Origin: Pararge aegeria
Taxonomy: Eukaryota; Arthropoda; Insecta; Lepidoptera; Nymphalidae
Assembly (NCBI RefSeq): GCF_905163445.1
Contig: NC_053194.1
Coordinates: forward strand, 15,480,921-15,544,920
Length of the DNA stretch: 64,000 nucleotides
Reading direction: 5' to 3'
Shown: positions 32,801 to 45,551 of the stretch, piece by piece
Position numbering within the stretch: the stretch's first letter is position 1
Layout: each line of letters starts with the position of its first letter
The notes under the pieces: model-generated
What the model saw: the letters and a program-made list of their open reading frames with translations, nothing else
Databases searched by the model: none
What the model was told of the DNA's origin: nothing
Translations under genes and position numbers: made by a program

Positions 32801-35800
32801 GCTAACCTATTAGAGGTCTGACAGTTATATTAAAAACAACCCCTTTTTTGTTTGTTCGGCCATGCCTCCTGATGCCACCCACTACTCTAGACCAGAGAAA
32901 ATTCAGAAGCTATAAATTTCCCAAATGTCCCGGTGACCTACCACTCTCAAGACAGACTCGCCACTGCGACAAGGAGGTTGCTGTCTGTCCCGTTTAATAT
33001 ATAACTTACTTATGTTATTAATAGGTACGGACCGCTGGGCCGCGCTAGAGTAATGTTGAAAAATATTAAATACAAGCGGACCCCAGCGCCATCTGTCGGG
33101 CTGAATTGTGAATCTAAACCATCCAGGGTGCCACCCAAACGCATACCAAAAAATTCATTCAAATCAGTCCAGCCGTTTAGGAGGAGTTCAGTGACATACA
33201 CACGCACACAAGAAATATATATATAAAGATATAATACTAGCTGTTGCCCGCGACTTCGTCTGCGTTTGATTTTGTTTTTGATGTGGCATTCAATTTAGTT
33301 GTAGTTCTACAAAAGATGAAAGTATCGCTAAGCCTTAAATGAGGGGTTTGCTGCTGTCCGCTGATTAGTTCTATCCTCTATCTCCAACCACATACATATA
33401 CAAAGTTTGGTCAAAATTAAACACTATATGTGTTTAATAACCTCTATAGTACAAAAATAATTATTTAAATCGGTTATAATTTGTCGGAGTTATGGTGTAA
33501 AATCGTCAGACACTTTCAAAGAAACCGAGCTTAATGTCAGGAAAAAAAAGTATCCTATATTACTTCTAACACTTCCAAGAATATGTGTACAAAGTTTCAT
33601 GAGGATTGGTTAAGTAGTTTTTGCGTGAAAGCGTAACAAACAACCTTACATTCTCATTTATAATATTAGTAGGGATTAGTAGGGATAAATATATTACAAC
33701 AATACACACAAAGCCATCTAGCCCCAAGTAGCGTAGCTTGTGTTATGGGAACTAAGACAACTGATGAATAGTTTATGAATAATAAATATCAATACTTATA
33801 ATATACAGATAAACACCCACTGAAGAACATTCATGTTCATCACACAGACATTTTCCAGTTGTGGGAATCGAACCCACAACACCTCAGAAAACAGGGTCTG
33901 TGCCCATTGCCCCAATAATCCTTTGTGGGTTAATACCTTTTATGGAAGAGTAGTAGGAGACTGAGAATAATGATGTATAGATTCTTGACGTTTCAAATGT
34001 GCTTATAAAGTAGTCCTATGTGAAGTAATATAATTTTGAATACTTTTTTTTTAAGATTAAATGGGTAAAATATATTTTCATAAATTCTTAACACCATTTC
34101 ACTGTTAGTTAATAATATGTCCACTACAATATAGTGTTTTGAATGTTTAGCAACAGTGCAATTATCATAATTACCATACAATGGTTGGATGTCTGTGTGT
34201 CGCACAGGTTTTTATTTTAATTTTGTGCCGAGTTTAATGTGTTGTTTAATCACAGCGAAGGTTAACACATCGAGATTATAGCTATTGTGTGAATGCCTTC
34301 GGTTCTTCACATAGTTAAAGCACTAAGGCTTGCGATATTTATTCGGTTTACGTAAAAACGAGAAAAAAAAACGGCATGTCCGTAATTTGTAAGAACGATA
34401 AAAAAATTATGTCTGTTGTATGGGAGCCCTCTAAATATTTATTTTATTCTGGTTTTTAGTATTTGCTCTTATAACAGCAAGAGAAATACATCATCCATGA
34501 GACACAGCCTGGTGACAAACAGACATTTTGACGACCCTGGCGCAACGGTGAGCGCTATGAATTTAAGGAGAAGGTCCCGAGTTCGATTCCCGGCAGGGGA
34601 ATTTTTATTTACTGAATTTTCTCTGGTCTAGTCTGGTGGGAGGCTTTGGCCGTGGCTAGTTACCACCCTACCGACAAAGACGTGCCGCTAAGTGAATCAG
34701 TGTTCCAGTAAAATGTCGCGTTGAATCCGATTAGGGGTAATGACTACCATACTCCCTAACAGGTTAGCCCGCAACCTTCTTAGACTGCATCATCACTTAC
34801 CACCAGGTGAGGTTGCAGTCAAGAGCTGACTGGTACAGGAGTAAAAAAAAAAAGACACGGACGGACAGCGGAGTCTTAATAATAGAGTCCCGTTATACCC
34901 TTTGGGTACAAAACCGTATTAAACTAGATGTTGAAATAGTATCTAGACAATATGACATGATATTTGAACACCTGGCAGTGTTCTAGAGAATCTTAATTTT
35001 TAATATACATATATTATATAACATTAAAATGCATAAGACATAAGACATGTTGTGCCGACGCAACATAGCGTGGGATAAGGACATGAAATTGAACATTCAT
35101 ACGAAACTTTCGGAACCAGTAAGAGTTTACTAGGCATCTCTCCGTAGAACTTTCTGCCATAAATCTGTCAAGATGTCAATCGTCAATAGCTTATAACGGT
35201 CCACTGTTGGACTAAAGGCCGTTCCCAACGGGAGGGTCTGCCCATAATCACCACGCTGCACTGTGAAGACGGGTTGGTGGTCCATTTCCTTAGTAATATT
35301 CCCTAAGACGACACCCGCGTGAAGGGGCTGGGTGGTGACCGGATAGCAATATAAAATGAAATAAAATATTTGACTAAAACCTCTCAAAAATTATACCTCT
35401 CAAATATTAAAATCGTAAAACTGGCGTCAAAAATTCAATTGAATTCTGTAAATTCACTAAATTGTCTAAATTTAACTTTATCCATATATATAAAAGAGAA
35501 AGTGTGTGGGTATGTTCCGTATAGGCTCCGAAACGGTTGGACTAATTTCAATGAAACTTTCATGGAATCTCCGGACTGACCGGAGCGAGTAATCCTGTAA
35601 AGTTTGGTGACGATCGGAGCACTCCTATTTTTGAACTGTCAAACTGTCAAGTACAGGTTATATTTACTATGATGATATTCTATTGTTGGGTGTACATGGA
35701 TGTAGATAATGATCTTCACCCGCTCCAGAAGAGAATAGAAGAGAATGAATACGGAGAGAAATAAATGATTAAATACATTATGAGACTTAAATTAAAAATT

Positions 35801-37710
35801 TAATGATGTAAGTTTATTGTTTAAATAAAATAAAGCAAAATCTAACCCGGCAAAGCGGGCTGGGTACGCTACTATATTTTAAAATAATTTAATTAAATAA
35901 AACACACTTAACACTTTCGAACAAAAGTTCTTAACAAGTTGAGTGATGTAATTGATATAAATCGTACAAATTAAGTATAGTTGCTCTAATCAGATTAAAC
36001 CAGTACACACTTACCGTCATATATATGAATATCTTACGTCTGAATTATGTTTGAAATATGGCCTTGTTAAGATCTTGTTCTCATTACTTTCCAGGTATCT
36101 TGCATTTTTCGTCTCACATATTTATGCGACTCGGGAAATTAATTGTTTCTAGATTGGGTTCAAATATGAAATACCTACAGATTTACCTCAAAATATAAGT
36201 GGTGGTAGCTGGGTCGTTAGAACTTCGCGTTAGCATCCCGAGGGACCGCGTTGGATCCCCGACACGCGCGTACCTGTAACTTTTCAGAGTTATGTGCGAT
36301 TTAAATAATTAAATATCACTAGCTTTAACGGGGAAGTAAAACGTCGAGAGAAATTCTGCATGCCTGAGTGTTCTCCATAATGTTCCCAAAGGTGTCTACC
36401 AATCTGTATTTGGCCAGCGCGGTGTTCTATTTGAACCCTTCGCTTTCTGAGAGTAGACCATTACTCTGTAGTGAACCGGTTCTATGAATCCGGTGAATGG
36501 GTTCGTAAAAATGATTTAATTACAGAAAAGTGTATCACGACACTGAATGCAGGGATGGGTAGTGCCAATTTCCTAATCTGGCTAGTGATGAGATTTTTTT
36601 GACAGAAAAGCTCATAACATTTCCTACTTGGTAATAAGTTATACATTGTCGAACAGGATAATATTTAATTTATTTTAAACCAGTCGTTTAAATTTCAACG
36701 CGGGTGCTTAGGCCAGTTTCAGCATGAATGTTTCTTTCCCCCATATAAAACCCTATAGCAGTCCACTGATGAACTAAAGGCCTTTTGCAGCGTTTTTATT
36801 GGTTATTATGGTCAAATGGATTGGAGTTCGCATCAGAAGGTAGTAGTAGCATAAAGGACGCTGCTACGTTACATGATCTAACAAAAATTAATATGTAATT
36901 TCTCTACCTCCAGGTGTCGTCTTCATCGCCATAGACAGTAAGGACAACTCGCGAGTCGCGATCAAAGACATAGATCTAACCAAACAGTCCAAAAAGGATC
37001 TTATACTCAACGAAGTTAATGTTCTCAAAGGTTTCAATCACAAAAACCTGGTAAACTTCCTTGACGCCTTCCTATGCTACGATCACTTATGGGTGGCGAT
37101 GGAATTACTGGACGGCGGGTCTTTGACTGATGTTGTGACAGAGGTCGTGATGAGAGAAGGTCAGATCGCTGCGGTGTGCCGTGAAACTCTAGAAGCTATA
37201 GCGTTCCTGCATTCAAAAGGAACTATTCATAGGGACATAAAATCTGACAATGTCCTTCTAGGAATGGATGGGACGGTAAAGGTTACCGATTTCGGCTTTT
37301 GTGCGAACATAGTTGGTGACGAGAAACGACAGACAATGGTCGGGACTCCGTATTGGATGGCCCCTGAGGTCGTAACACGGAAGCAATATGGTAAAAAAGT
37401 CGATGTGTGGTCGCTAGGAATTATGGCCATCGAGATGATCGAGGGCGAGCCGCCATACATGAAAGAGGCACCTTTGAGAGCGTTGTATTTGATAGCAGCT
37501 GTGGGCAGACCAAAGATTCCCAGATGGGACAAATTGTCCGCTGAATTCCAGGACTTTTTGGACAAATGTCTCCAAGTTGACGCCGATGAGAGGGCGACAG
37601 CTGAAGAGTTACTAGCACATCCGTTCTTAGACTGCGCAGCGGAGTTAAAGTCGCTGACGCCATTAATAAGGGCCGCACACAAAATTCTCCACAAGAATTT
37701 CTCTGACTGA
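29834..37710 (+). CDS. Pak3: Group I p21-activated Ser/Thr kinase, Pak3-like
   Basis: PAKs are Rac/Cdc42 effectors that phosphorylate cytoskeletal regulators. Exons 29834-30533 and 36914-37710 join in phase 1 within the glycine-rich loop (TCAG|GTAAT; CCTCCAG|GTGTC), giving 498 residues. Residues about 27-60 form the CRIB/autoinhibitory segment (EIGMPTNVVQHIHVSVNSET). Residues about 100-200 are a charged linker. The kinase domain starts near 221: loop LGAGASGVV, VAIK with Lys251, HRDIKSDN with Asp341, DFG with Asp359, and the activation segment TMVGTPYWMAPE with Thr374, the usual PAK activating threonine. All catalytic residues are present. The 26 residues before the CRIB are short and basic, with no PxxP Nck-binding motif, which fits the Pak3-type rather than the long Pak1-type N-terminus. 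Assignment to group I is firm; the Pak3 orthology is likely but not proven. Confidence 0.92.
31557..31790 (-). mobile_element. 3' end of a non-LTR retrotransposon with (TTTGAC)n tail
   Basis: On the minus strand it begins GAGATGGTGATAACAAAAAA, continues through the 3' untranslated region, has ATTTGAATAAAGAAAT as an AATAAA-type signal and ends in three TTTGAC units. The GAGATGGTGAT motif also follows the polymerase C-terminal remnant at 48.3 kb, linking the two as the same family. Confidence 0.6.
31968..32110 (+). repeat. Dispersed 'TTCAAGTAGGCCTA' repeat
   Basis: AATTTTTTTCAAGTAGGCCT, AAGCACTTTTGAAACGTCAA, then GCTGATTCTACTGAGAAG, in the order seen in the 14.4 and 58.0 kb copies. Confidence 0.7.
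32855..32985 (-). repeat. SINE family A, minus-strand fragment
   Basis: Plus-strand CTCTAGACCAGAGAAAATTC is the reverse of the family body. CTCGCCACTGCGACAAGGAGG is the reversed A-box region. Confidence 0.5.
33238..33680 (-). repeat. Non-autonomous element with Helitron-like ends
   Basis: Plus-strand ACTAGCTGTTGCCCGCGACT at the left and TTTATAATATTAGTAGGGAT at the right bound the element, with TTAAGTAGTTTTTGCGTGAA inside. This is the fullest copy of the family whose fragments lie at 2.2, 20.65 and 48.76 kb. Confidence 0.55.
33690..33915 (-). repeat. tRNA-derived SINE (family B)
   Basis: Minus-strand copy: plus-strand GTGGGAATCGAACCCACAAC is the reversed B box, and AGCCCCAAGTAGCGTAGCTT is the tail. 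Confidence 0.8.
34533..34853 (+). repeat. tRNA-derived SINE (family A), complete with poly-A
   Basis: GACCCTGGCGCAACGGTGAG (A box) and CCGAGTTCGATTCCCGGCAG (B box) are followed by the body TTTTCTCTGGTCTAGTCTGG and TGGCTAGTTACCACCCTACC. It ends in a run of 11 A's at about 34843. Confidence 0.8.
35185..35345 (+). repeat. 'Tccactgttggactaaaggcc' dispersed repeat
   Basis: GGTCCACTGTTGGACTAAAG, ACGGGAGGGTCTGCCCATAA and GACACCCGCGTGAAGGGGCT match the 15.2 kb copy. A weaker copy lies at 36760-36880. Confidence 0.6.
35485..35873 (+). mobile_element. Probable non-autonomous Helitron
   Basis: Starts TCCATATATATAAAAGAGAA with GGGTATGTTCCGTATAGGCT. Near the right end is the hairpin-like CCCGGCAAAGCGGGCTGGGT followed by CTACTA. 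This layout (5' TC, GC hairpin shortly before a CTA-type end) is typical of lepidopteran Helitrons. The exact ends are uncertain. Confidence 0.5.
36195..36505 (+). repeat. tRNA-derived SINE (family C)
   Basis: Contains head TGGTAGCTGGGTCGTTAGAA, a B-box-like CGCGTTGGATCCCCG, the body AATATCACTAGCTTTAACGG and TGCATGCCTGAGTGTTCTCC, and the tail ACTCTGTAGTGAACCGG. Confidence 0.7.
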
Positions 37711-40700
37711 AATGCATAATCAAGCTAAAGATTTGTGTTTTCTTCCATTCAATATTATGGCCGTCACTCGACTACTGTTCGGGTATTACTTGCGAAGATT
37801 CCATGAATATTGTGCCAATTCATAGCTTCATCCTCAATATATATTCAATCAGAACGTATAATATAATTATCTTATACGTTCTGAACTCTGCTGCCCGAAT
37901 ACTGTAAAAAATGTCACACGCTGCAAATATTTACATTTGGTATTGTATGTTATTCGCTTCTACACGGTGACTAGCATAACTGCCAGGAAATAATTCACAC
38001 GAGTCGATAAAATAGCATTAAAAATAGCCGCACTTAGCAACTTTGGCTTGTAATATTTGTTGAATATATAAAATGTTGATTGGGAAGGCCTTTTCACCTT
38101 AGGAAATGCCTTAACTTATGTAGCAGATGGCTATTGAAACATAGACTCATTGCAATATTTTTTTTACTCTTGTGCAAGAGGAAAACACCAGGCCTTTAAT
38201 CAAATTTAATTCTTTTTTAAGACAATTTAAAAATCTCGTGGTAATAAAGGTTCAACATATAAAGCCTTCGTGAGATAATAATTGAATTCAAGTTTGAAAT
38301 GTACAAAAAAGCCGGATCTTATCCTTATGTTTTTTTTCCTTATGTGTTTTTGTTTATCAATAAGTATTAGTAACGCAATAGCATAATTTAAATAACGGCC
38401 ATTTACATTTATCTCGATAGTTCAAATATTTGATGATTGTTAAAAATAATAAATACTTAGTATGATCTAGCCGAAATCATCGCATGCATTGCAAAATTAA
38501 CTGTCGGATTTTAGCATTCAAAATCGATAAGAGTGGCATAGTTTTCTCACGGTGGTAATGCTAGGCCTCATAACATTTCAACACCACATTTGCTAGCGTG
38601 TGAAAGAGACAAAGAGGTTCGGTTCAATTAATATTTTTACTTTCATTTCGGCGTGCAAATTCCTATAATTAATAAGAATTTGAAACCTTTAAAATTGCTG
38701 CGCCCAGCAATATTTATAACAATAGTGTATATTTTTTGTATGGCATTTATTTTAAAGTACTGATATTTTCATTGAACGTGTGATAAAATGCCAATTATAT
38801 GTGGCAATAATATTTTTGTATTTTAGTAAAAAATAATGAAGTGTTCCGTACATGACTTTGCGTCCATGTTTTACAAAACTGTTCTTCCATCTCACAAAGA
38901 CCTTTTGCCCAATGTTAAATTTCTTTTGCTAGACGTACTTAGAAAATGGAGAGTGAGTGACTAGTCAACCTTTTTGCATTCATTTGCAAGTCACTGTTCA
39001 CAATATCGACAGAAATATTTCAGTCCTCAATTTGGACAGATAATTTAATGGAACTAGATTTAAAAAAAATGTTACGTAGTGGAACCCAGTTGTAAAATCT
39101 GTTTCTTACATGCCTCATTATGTAAACAGTCTTTGAATTACTCTTTAATATAAAGATCGTTTTGAAAATAATTCATAAGGAATATCTCTTTTTATTTTAT
39201 TTGTTTTTATTTCAATTATTTCAAGAAGATTTTAATAACAAAATTGTATATTATAATACCACTCTATGAATAATAATTTAACATTAATATTCAAAAAAAT
39301 ATAAGCTGTCCCTTGATATTGCTCCTTTGAATAGCTAACTCAATTGTTTTCCTTCTATTTAAAAAAAATACTCACTAAAAAGTAAATCAATTAAAAAATT
39401 GTTACATTATGACACCAGTTAGAAAAAATAGAGAAAAGTCATTCTGGTTTTTGAAAAATTTTGTTAAACTACAACAATTGTTTTAACGTGTAAACTCTTC
39501 TTTTGTACTTTATCAAACTTTGATTCAGTATTCCACTGTACTACTATGACAAAGGCTAAACCGTCTTCGTGAGATAGGAGCACGATAACAATAACTGAGG
39601 GGTTAATTGGGTAACGCAGTCGCAATAAAAACTTATATCAGCGTTTTGGTTGAAATGAAGCAATTAAATTTCCAATAAAATATAACAATCGGTATTAATT
39701 CATGCATTGTGGGGAGCCTAAATACCATATCCGTCAATCCTATAAGATAAGAGTAGGACCTTGGTTATACAAATAATTAATAAGGCATTGTACAATTAAC
39801 CCCTTAATCTAATTATATTTGCTAAGTACTGATTTACACGTAAAAAGTTAAGCATTTATGAATTACATTATCTATAGTGACAAAAAAAACGTATTATACA
39901 AAATCGCATTCAGTATTTGTTTGTAAAATCGCTAGATTTCTTAATTTCCTTTTCGAAAAACGCCAACTGCGTTAATTTTGCTCGCACCTCGTGTTATCGC
40001 AGTTCCAACTGATATGATATCTATTAACTACTGATATATGTAGATATGTATACATAGAGTGTGAATAATCAATCACGTATAGGAAGACAACTTCTGTTAA
40101 GCCTCATTCACACGAAGCGAGTACTGCCTCGTTTGGTATTGTGGTGAGCGTGCTCGACTAAAAAATCTAGTTTCTCGGTTTGGGACAAGAATTTGTGAGG
40201 GTAGTGACTTTTCTCACTGACCTCTATTTATGTCACTTTGTTAGTTCCCCAATTTATTGACGTTATTTTGGCGTTGTAAGGAGAAAAGCTGTAAAACAAG
40301 TGTCCAAAGAACTACAATCAGAAAACCTGGAATACGAATAATGTAATATTATTAGTTCTAGACACTTATGTTACGTTTGGCGCTACGATTAGTGGAAAAT
40401 TGATAGCAGTCAAATGTATAGAACCATAGTCCAGTGTGTTAGTGGTTTTTATATACATATAGAGTCTCAATACCAGCCCGATTTTAGGAATTGGTGTTAT
40501 CCATTTCTCGGAAAGCACATTAAGCCGTCGATTTCGGTGATTATAGTACATGTGATAAAAGTTGAAGCCCGCCTCCAAACCGGTTTGAAGTAACATGGAG
40601 GAGTCTAATGGGGCTTCGAGGGTTTAAGTCCCTCTCGAATATGAGAGAGCCTGTGCCAACAGTGGGGCATTAATAAATAGTGACACGAAGCGAATAATCG

Positions 40701-43700
40701 CTGCTCGTTTCCACTGGCTATAAACTAGCTTCGTGTGACGCTCGCTAAAATTCGCGGCTAAAAAAAATCCCACTTTTACTAACAGCTGATTTTAGCAAGT
40801 GGCATATATCACAGAACATAGTTAACTTCTGTTCATGTAGGTTTTGTGTATAGACGACTGGCAACATCGTGTAAAATATGCAATATATTAAAGCTATACA
40901 TACATACTTTACTTAAGGTTTTTAATAAGATTATCTGTCCAGAAAATACTAATTGTAATACCTGAATACTGATGAATACAAAACTTTAATTAAACTAAAT
41001 TGAAGTGCCACATTTTTTATATATTGATAAGTATATTTTCCAAGTTCTTGTTTAGTTAATGTTTTGTATACAAAAGAATTGGTAATCAATATCAAGCAAA
41101 ACTATTCGATTTCGATCTCGCAAAGCAAGCATAGCATTTTAAAATTTCTCGATCTAAACGGGAAGATAAAAGAAAAGATTGTTCACCTTCTAACGAGTTT
41201 TTAATGTTTAAATAAGTCTTAACAAGCCTGAATTGAAAAATGTGTTAATTTCAACCTATGGTTAAATTAAAAATAACTTCAACAGTTCCTCGTTTTAAAA
41301 TCTACGTTAAGGTTGTTTAGTAAATACAAAATTAACTATAGTCAAAGCTATTTGTGTTTAGTTTTACAAGATAATTGGTTTATATTGACAGAAACCTGCG
41401 TAGGACACAGTAATTAATGTGTCACACATTAAAAAAATAGAATGTAATACAATAGCATAAGGTTTTGGGGATTGTACAGTAAGCCATAAGATATTCGTGT
41501 TTGTTCTAAGATTCGTTAATCGATAGTTTTGCTTCTAAGTCTGTATATTTAAGGACATAGAAATTAATAGAATTTAGACATATTTAGTTTGCTTTATCAG
41601 TTTACCAAAAACTGTACATAAAAGTATAATAAGTTTTTACCACAAGTGGCATTTTTATTAATAAGGACATGTTAAATGTATGTTTAATTAGTGGAATATC
41701 GTCGGAACTTTTAATTTCATATACAAACAAACTTAAAGAGGCTAGTATCCAGAACAGATCGAAGTCGGCTAAAAAAATTGAGTATGTATACCATAGACAA
41801 AGTAAAGTTTTTTGTTCCGAAACAATATTCAACATGATTTTAGTTTTTGGCGATATTACAAATTAATTTTATTTTAGACAAAAAATTCTGTATTGTAATT
41901 TTTTACATTCTTCATTCTTTTCTACATTCCTATATTCGACTTTCTACAACTTTAAACGACCAAATATTTATTTCTTGACTTTTGCTCTATACTTCGTAGA
42001 CGTAAGATGTAAAATTAAGACTGTAATAAACTAAACATGCTCACATTTTAACAAAATAGGATTACACTGAATTTTGCAAACGTTAACTAAATCTTGGTGT
42101 ATAGAATGTTAGTACAGTCAAATAGTAGTAACAGCGCACAATGCGGAGATTTGGAGAATCACAAATTGTCCACACTAAAACTCGCCAGTAATGGTGAAAG
42201 CATACTAATAAAGCGGTGCTCTACGTCGACAGATAGCTAATAAAGATAAAAATTGTTTATTTGCCCAAATACGATGCTCGGAATCAAGAGAGAGAGGTAG
42301 AAAGGGTTATTTATCCAACTGCGAGGTAAAATCCTTTAATGACCAGTAGCGTACCTGGGTTATAAATCGAGCTTGTTTAATGATTTTTATAACTTGTTCG
42401 CGTCTTCATCACGTTCAATGTGCGCAACGTTTCCAAAACTCACTGTAACCATATTATATCTTTTGTAAGCTTCTAGTGAAATAAAATGATACAATAATTA
42501 AACATTACAATTTTTATAAAATGTATTAGGTTTATGTATAAAGGTATGCTTTGTAAAAAAAAAGATCATATTTTATAAAAAAAAAAAAACAAATAAAAAA
42601 AAATTGAATGGTTTTAGAGTAGGTATGACGTGTGAACTGTTATGCGAAACATAATACCAGGAACGAAACGGTAGCGAAGATGTTAAGGAAAACATCAATG
42701 ATATAATTGAGTAACTCGCTTTTTTAGTTTGCTTTAATAGTGGCACAATTATAACTTAAATAGTGCTTATTTAGTAACTAATGCAATTGTTTTAAGACAT
42801 GTTAAGGACGGCTTGTAACAGAATCAACTGCAACAGATCTACATAGAAAGTAAAGATGTGCCTTTTTTGTATGCTTGAACTCCAGTGCCATATATTGCTC
42901 GCTTGCAACAATGATGTCACTCAAAATGTTAAATTTTACTTAAAATATTTTCAAAACTAAAAGAATTTTCTGTCCCGCTTCTATCTTATTCTTCCATCTT
43001 CGAAAAATGTTCACCTTTGAGTTTAGCTTATCGTTTTACTAAGGTTTATAATAAACTAAAAAAATCGATTTTTGTTAGTTCATTCGTTTTAGTGTCATCC
43101 TTATCGCAAATTAGCGCAACCCTGGATTTTGAGTTGTGTCACTATTAAAGGAAACAGGACATTGCATTGAAAATATCATCCAATAGCATTTAGCGATAAG
43201 ACCTGCCTGTAAGGTCCCTTGGAGACAAAATGTACTAAAGCCATGACAGGATGTGTGGAGATGACCGGTTGGCAACCTATTAGATAAAATACACAGTACA
43301 ACAGCTGTTCGGACGTGTGATGGCGTGTTTTTAGTATGTTGCCACCATAATCAGTGCAATATTGTGATTTATGAAATCAGAACTTTATTTTTGAAAAATC
43401 TTTCTGTTCTTATTTAGATTTCTTCGTTTAATAAATAGTGGCCATCTTGTTTTTTTTTTTAGTGAACGTATAACTTTCTTAAGAATTTCGTCGTTGATAG
43501 TACCATACTTCGTAATTTACACTGTTAAATATGTAGAGGGAAAATGATTTTAAAATTACTGCATCAGCTAACGGGCACAGAACAGTGAAAGTTTTCATGT
43601 AAGCTAACGTCACATTCACGTTAGAATGGAGGACTAAACGTCAAAATTTGACAACTCCGTACGAAATTTACAGATTTACGAACATACTTGGGTTATAGGT

Positions 43701-44650
43701 AACTCAAATGTTAAGTTTGACATGTTACACCAGTATCGGCCCTGAAAAAAACGGGGAATTCGATTGTGCTAGTAAGTCTCATTTATATTGAACAGCTTCG
43801 GAGCTGCCGTTTAGAGGTCATGACGAGTCAAATTAATCCTAGAAGTATCTTGGCTTGCTTAAATTCAAAACACTACGAACGCCACTGCATAGAATCTATG
43901 CGAGCTAAAGATGAAGGAATGTTCTGTCTCTGTTTACACTATTAGAATTTGACGGAGAGGGAATAGAACGAGCATTCGCTCGTCTTATCGAAATCGGACT
44001 TAAATGTGAAAAGAATTTTGATCTCTTGCTCTGGTCAAAACAAAAAGCAATCTATCCTTAGAAGACCATACGGCTATTTGTTTAATAATTATTTTACTGG
44101 CCGTCCTTTAAATTAAGCTGAGATATTTTTACTTACGCGGTATGTGACTATCAACAATGATTAACAAAAAATAATTAATTTTAAGATAAGTTTTATGATA
44201 GTATTATTTTGTATGATGATGTTTTACGTTAGTTTTAAGCAGTAGCCATATTTGAATTAAGATCGTTACAAAAATTAATGGAATTGGAACTTAAATGGTA
44301 TCGGAGAATTTAATGAAATACCCTCCACCAAGAGTGCCTGCTTTGAATAATTAGTTATAAATTCGTATTAACTAATGTTAGGTTAACACCACAGACTAAA
44401 CTGAAAAAATAGACGAAGCTATGACGTGTTCACGCACGCACGCACCTCTGTGGTTTAGGGGCGGAATTTATGTGTTCCGAAAACCGCACTTCTTCAAATA
44501 TTTTTTGTGTCTTTAATGACAGTTGCGACCTCGCCAACATTTGTATGTTTCCGGCAATTTGTTTGTACACCCTCGAGCTCATTTTACTCGAGCGTTGCTA
44601 ACGAATTTTCAGGAGCATCTGAATTCTGAATGCACTCATAACAAACCAAA
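37711..44650. other. Long AT-rich, repeat-poor region downstream of the kinase
   Basis: About 7 kb with almost none of the dispersed families found elsewhere. It could include a long 3' untranslated region of the kinase gene (several AATAAA-like signals, for example near 38450) and unique spacer. A-rich runs lie at 42557-42610. A short repeat scrap (GAGAGCCTGTGCCAACAGTG) lies at about 40640. No coding exon was recognised on either strand. Confidence 0.4.
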
Positions 44651-44669
44651 ATTCTTGACTGGTCCAAAT

Positions 44670-44728
44670 AATTATTCTTTATTTCAAGTAGCTTACAGAT
44701 AGTAAGCTACTTGAAATAAAGAATAATT
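44670..44728. repeat. Perfect 27-bp hairpin
   Basis: Arms 44670-44696 and 44702-44728 are exact reverse complements around a 5-nt loop. The arm contains TTTATTTCAAGTAG, the beginning of the dispersed repeat at 14.4, 32.0 and 58.0 kb. Confidence 0.9.
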
Positions 44729-45162
44729 TACTATGTATTTTTAAACCAATGAATCTTTTGATTCATACTGTATATACATCGATCTTATTGTATAAAGAAT
44801 TCCAATTTTAAGATCCTTCACTTTTAATTCATGATGTAAATAAGTTTTGTTAGCGTGCGAAGCGGTATCAAATTCACCATCACAAAATATTATCGTGAGC
44901 AGTTCCTCCAGCACATCTACCTTTTTCCTTTAGTCTGTGGTCCACGCATCGGCGCACAACGAAAATTGTGTTAACTGTATTCGAAGCTAGATCGCTTAGT
45001 GTATAAGTTTATAATATACACCAATGACACTTTTTGAACATTTTATTACTAGAGATTTGCCTATTAAATTATTTTTGTAAATGAATCTTGATTGTTTATA
45101 TTATTACTTTCACCCCTTTTTTTTGGTAATGGATATACAAAATCAATATAGGATCACCTTTT

Positions 45163-45551
45163 GAAGTTATACTTCTTTAGCGGCGTTCCTTTGCGGTTAC
45201 ATAATTTCAACAGGATGAGGGTAGTTGCGAAACCGCGTGAGAGGGCATACATCGTCCGTCAGCTCACTTTTTACGATGAAAAACCGGCACCCTGACGTTA
45301 GCTATGAGGTTTGACAGTGCACACTTTCAATTATCGAAGTCTGCGGGCTCATTCCGGTGATTTAATTGATTCAATTGTATAAAAATGACAAATTTTAATG
45401 TTCAGTGAAACTTGGTGGTAACATAATTTGTTTTAATGAAACTTTTCAATGTATTGAACACTTTTTCTTTTTTTAGTATCGTTTTCTCTGCAAACGTCAG
45501 ATAAAATTTTGAAAAGATTTTTATCTTGTTACGCCAAAGAAGTATAACTTC
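45163..45551. mobile_element. Inverted-repeat element (MITE), 389 bp
   Basis: The left end GAAGTTATACTTCTTTAGCG and the right end CGCCAAAGAAGTATAACTTC are inverted over about 19 bp with one mismatch. The interior is non-coding. The target duplication could not be fixed by eye. Confidence 0.65.

Larger units (their letters stand above)
30534..36913 (+). other. 6.4 kb intron of the kinase gene
   Basis: The donor is GTAATATAAT and the acceptor TCTCTACCTCCAG. The intron holds nearly all of the repeats listed for 31.5-36.9 kb and no recognised nested gene. The sequence between repeats is AT-rich. Confidence 0.85.

Noticed and set aside
37227..37723. Minus-strand open frames of 155 and 100 codons
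   Set aside because: Antisense to the kinase catalytic domain, whose motifs are complete on the plus strand.
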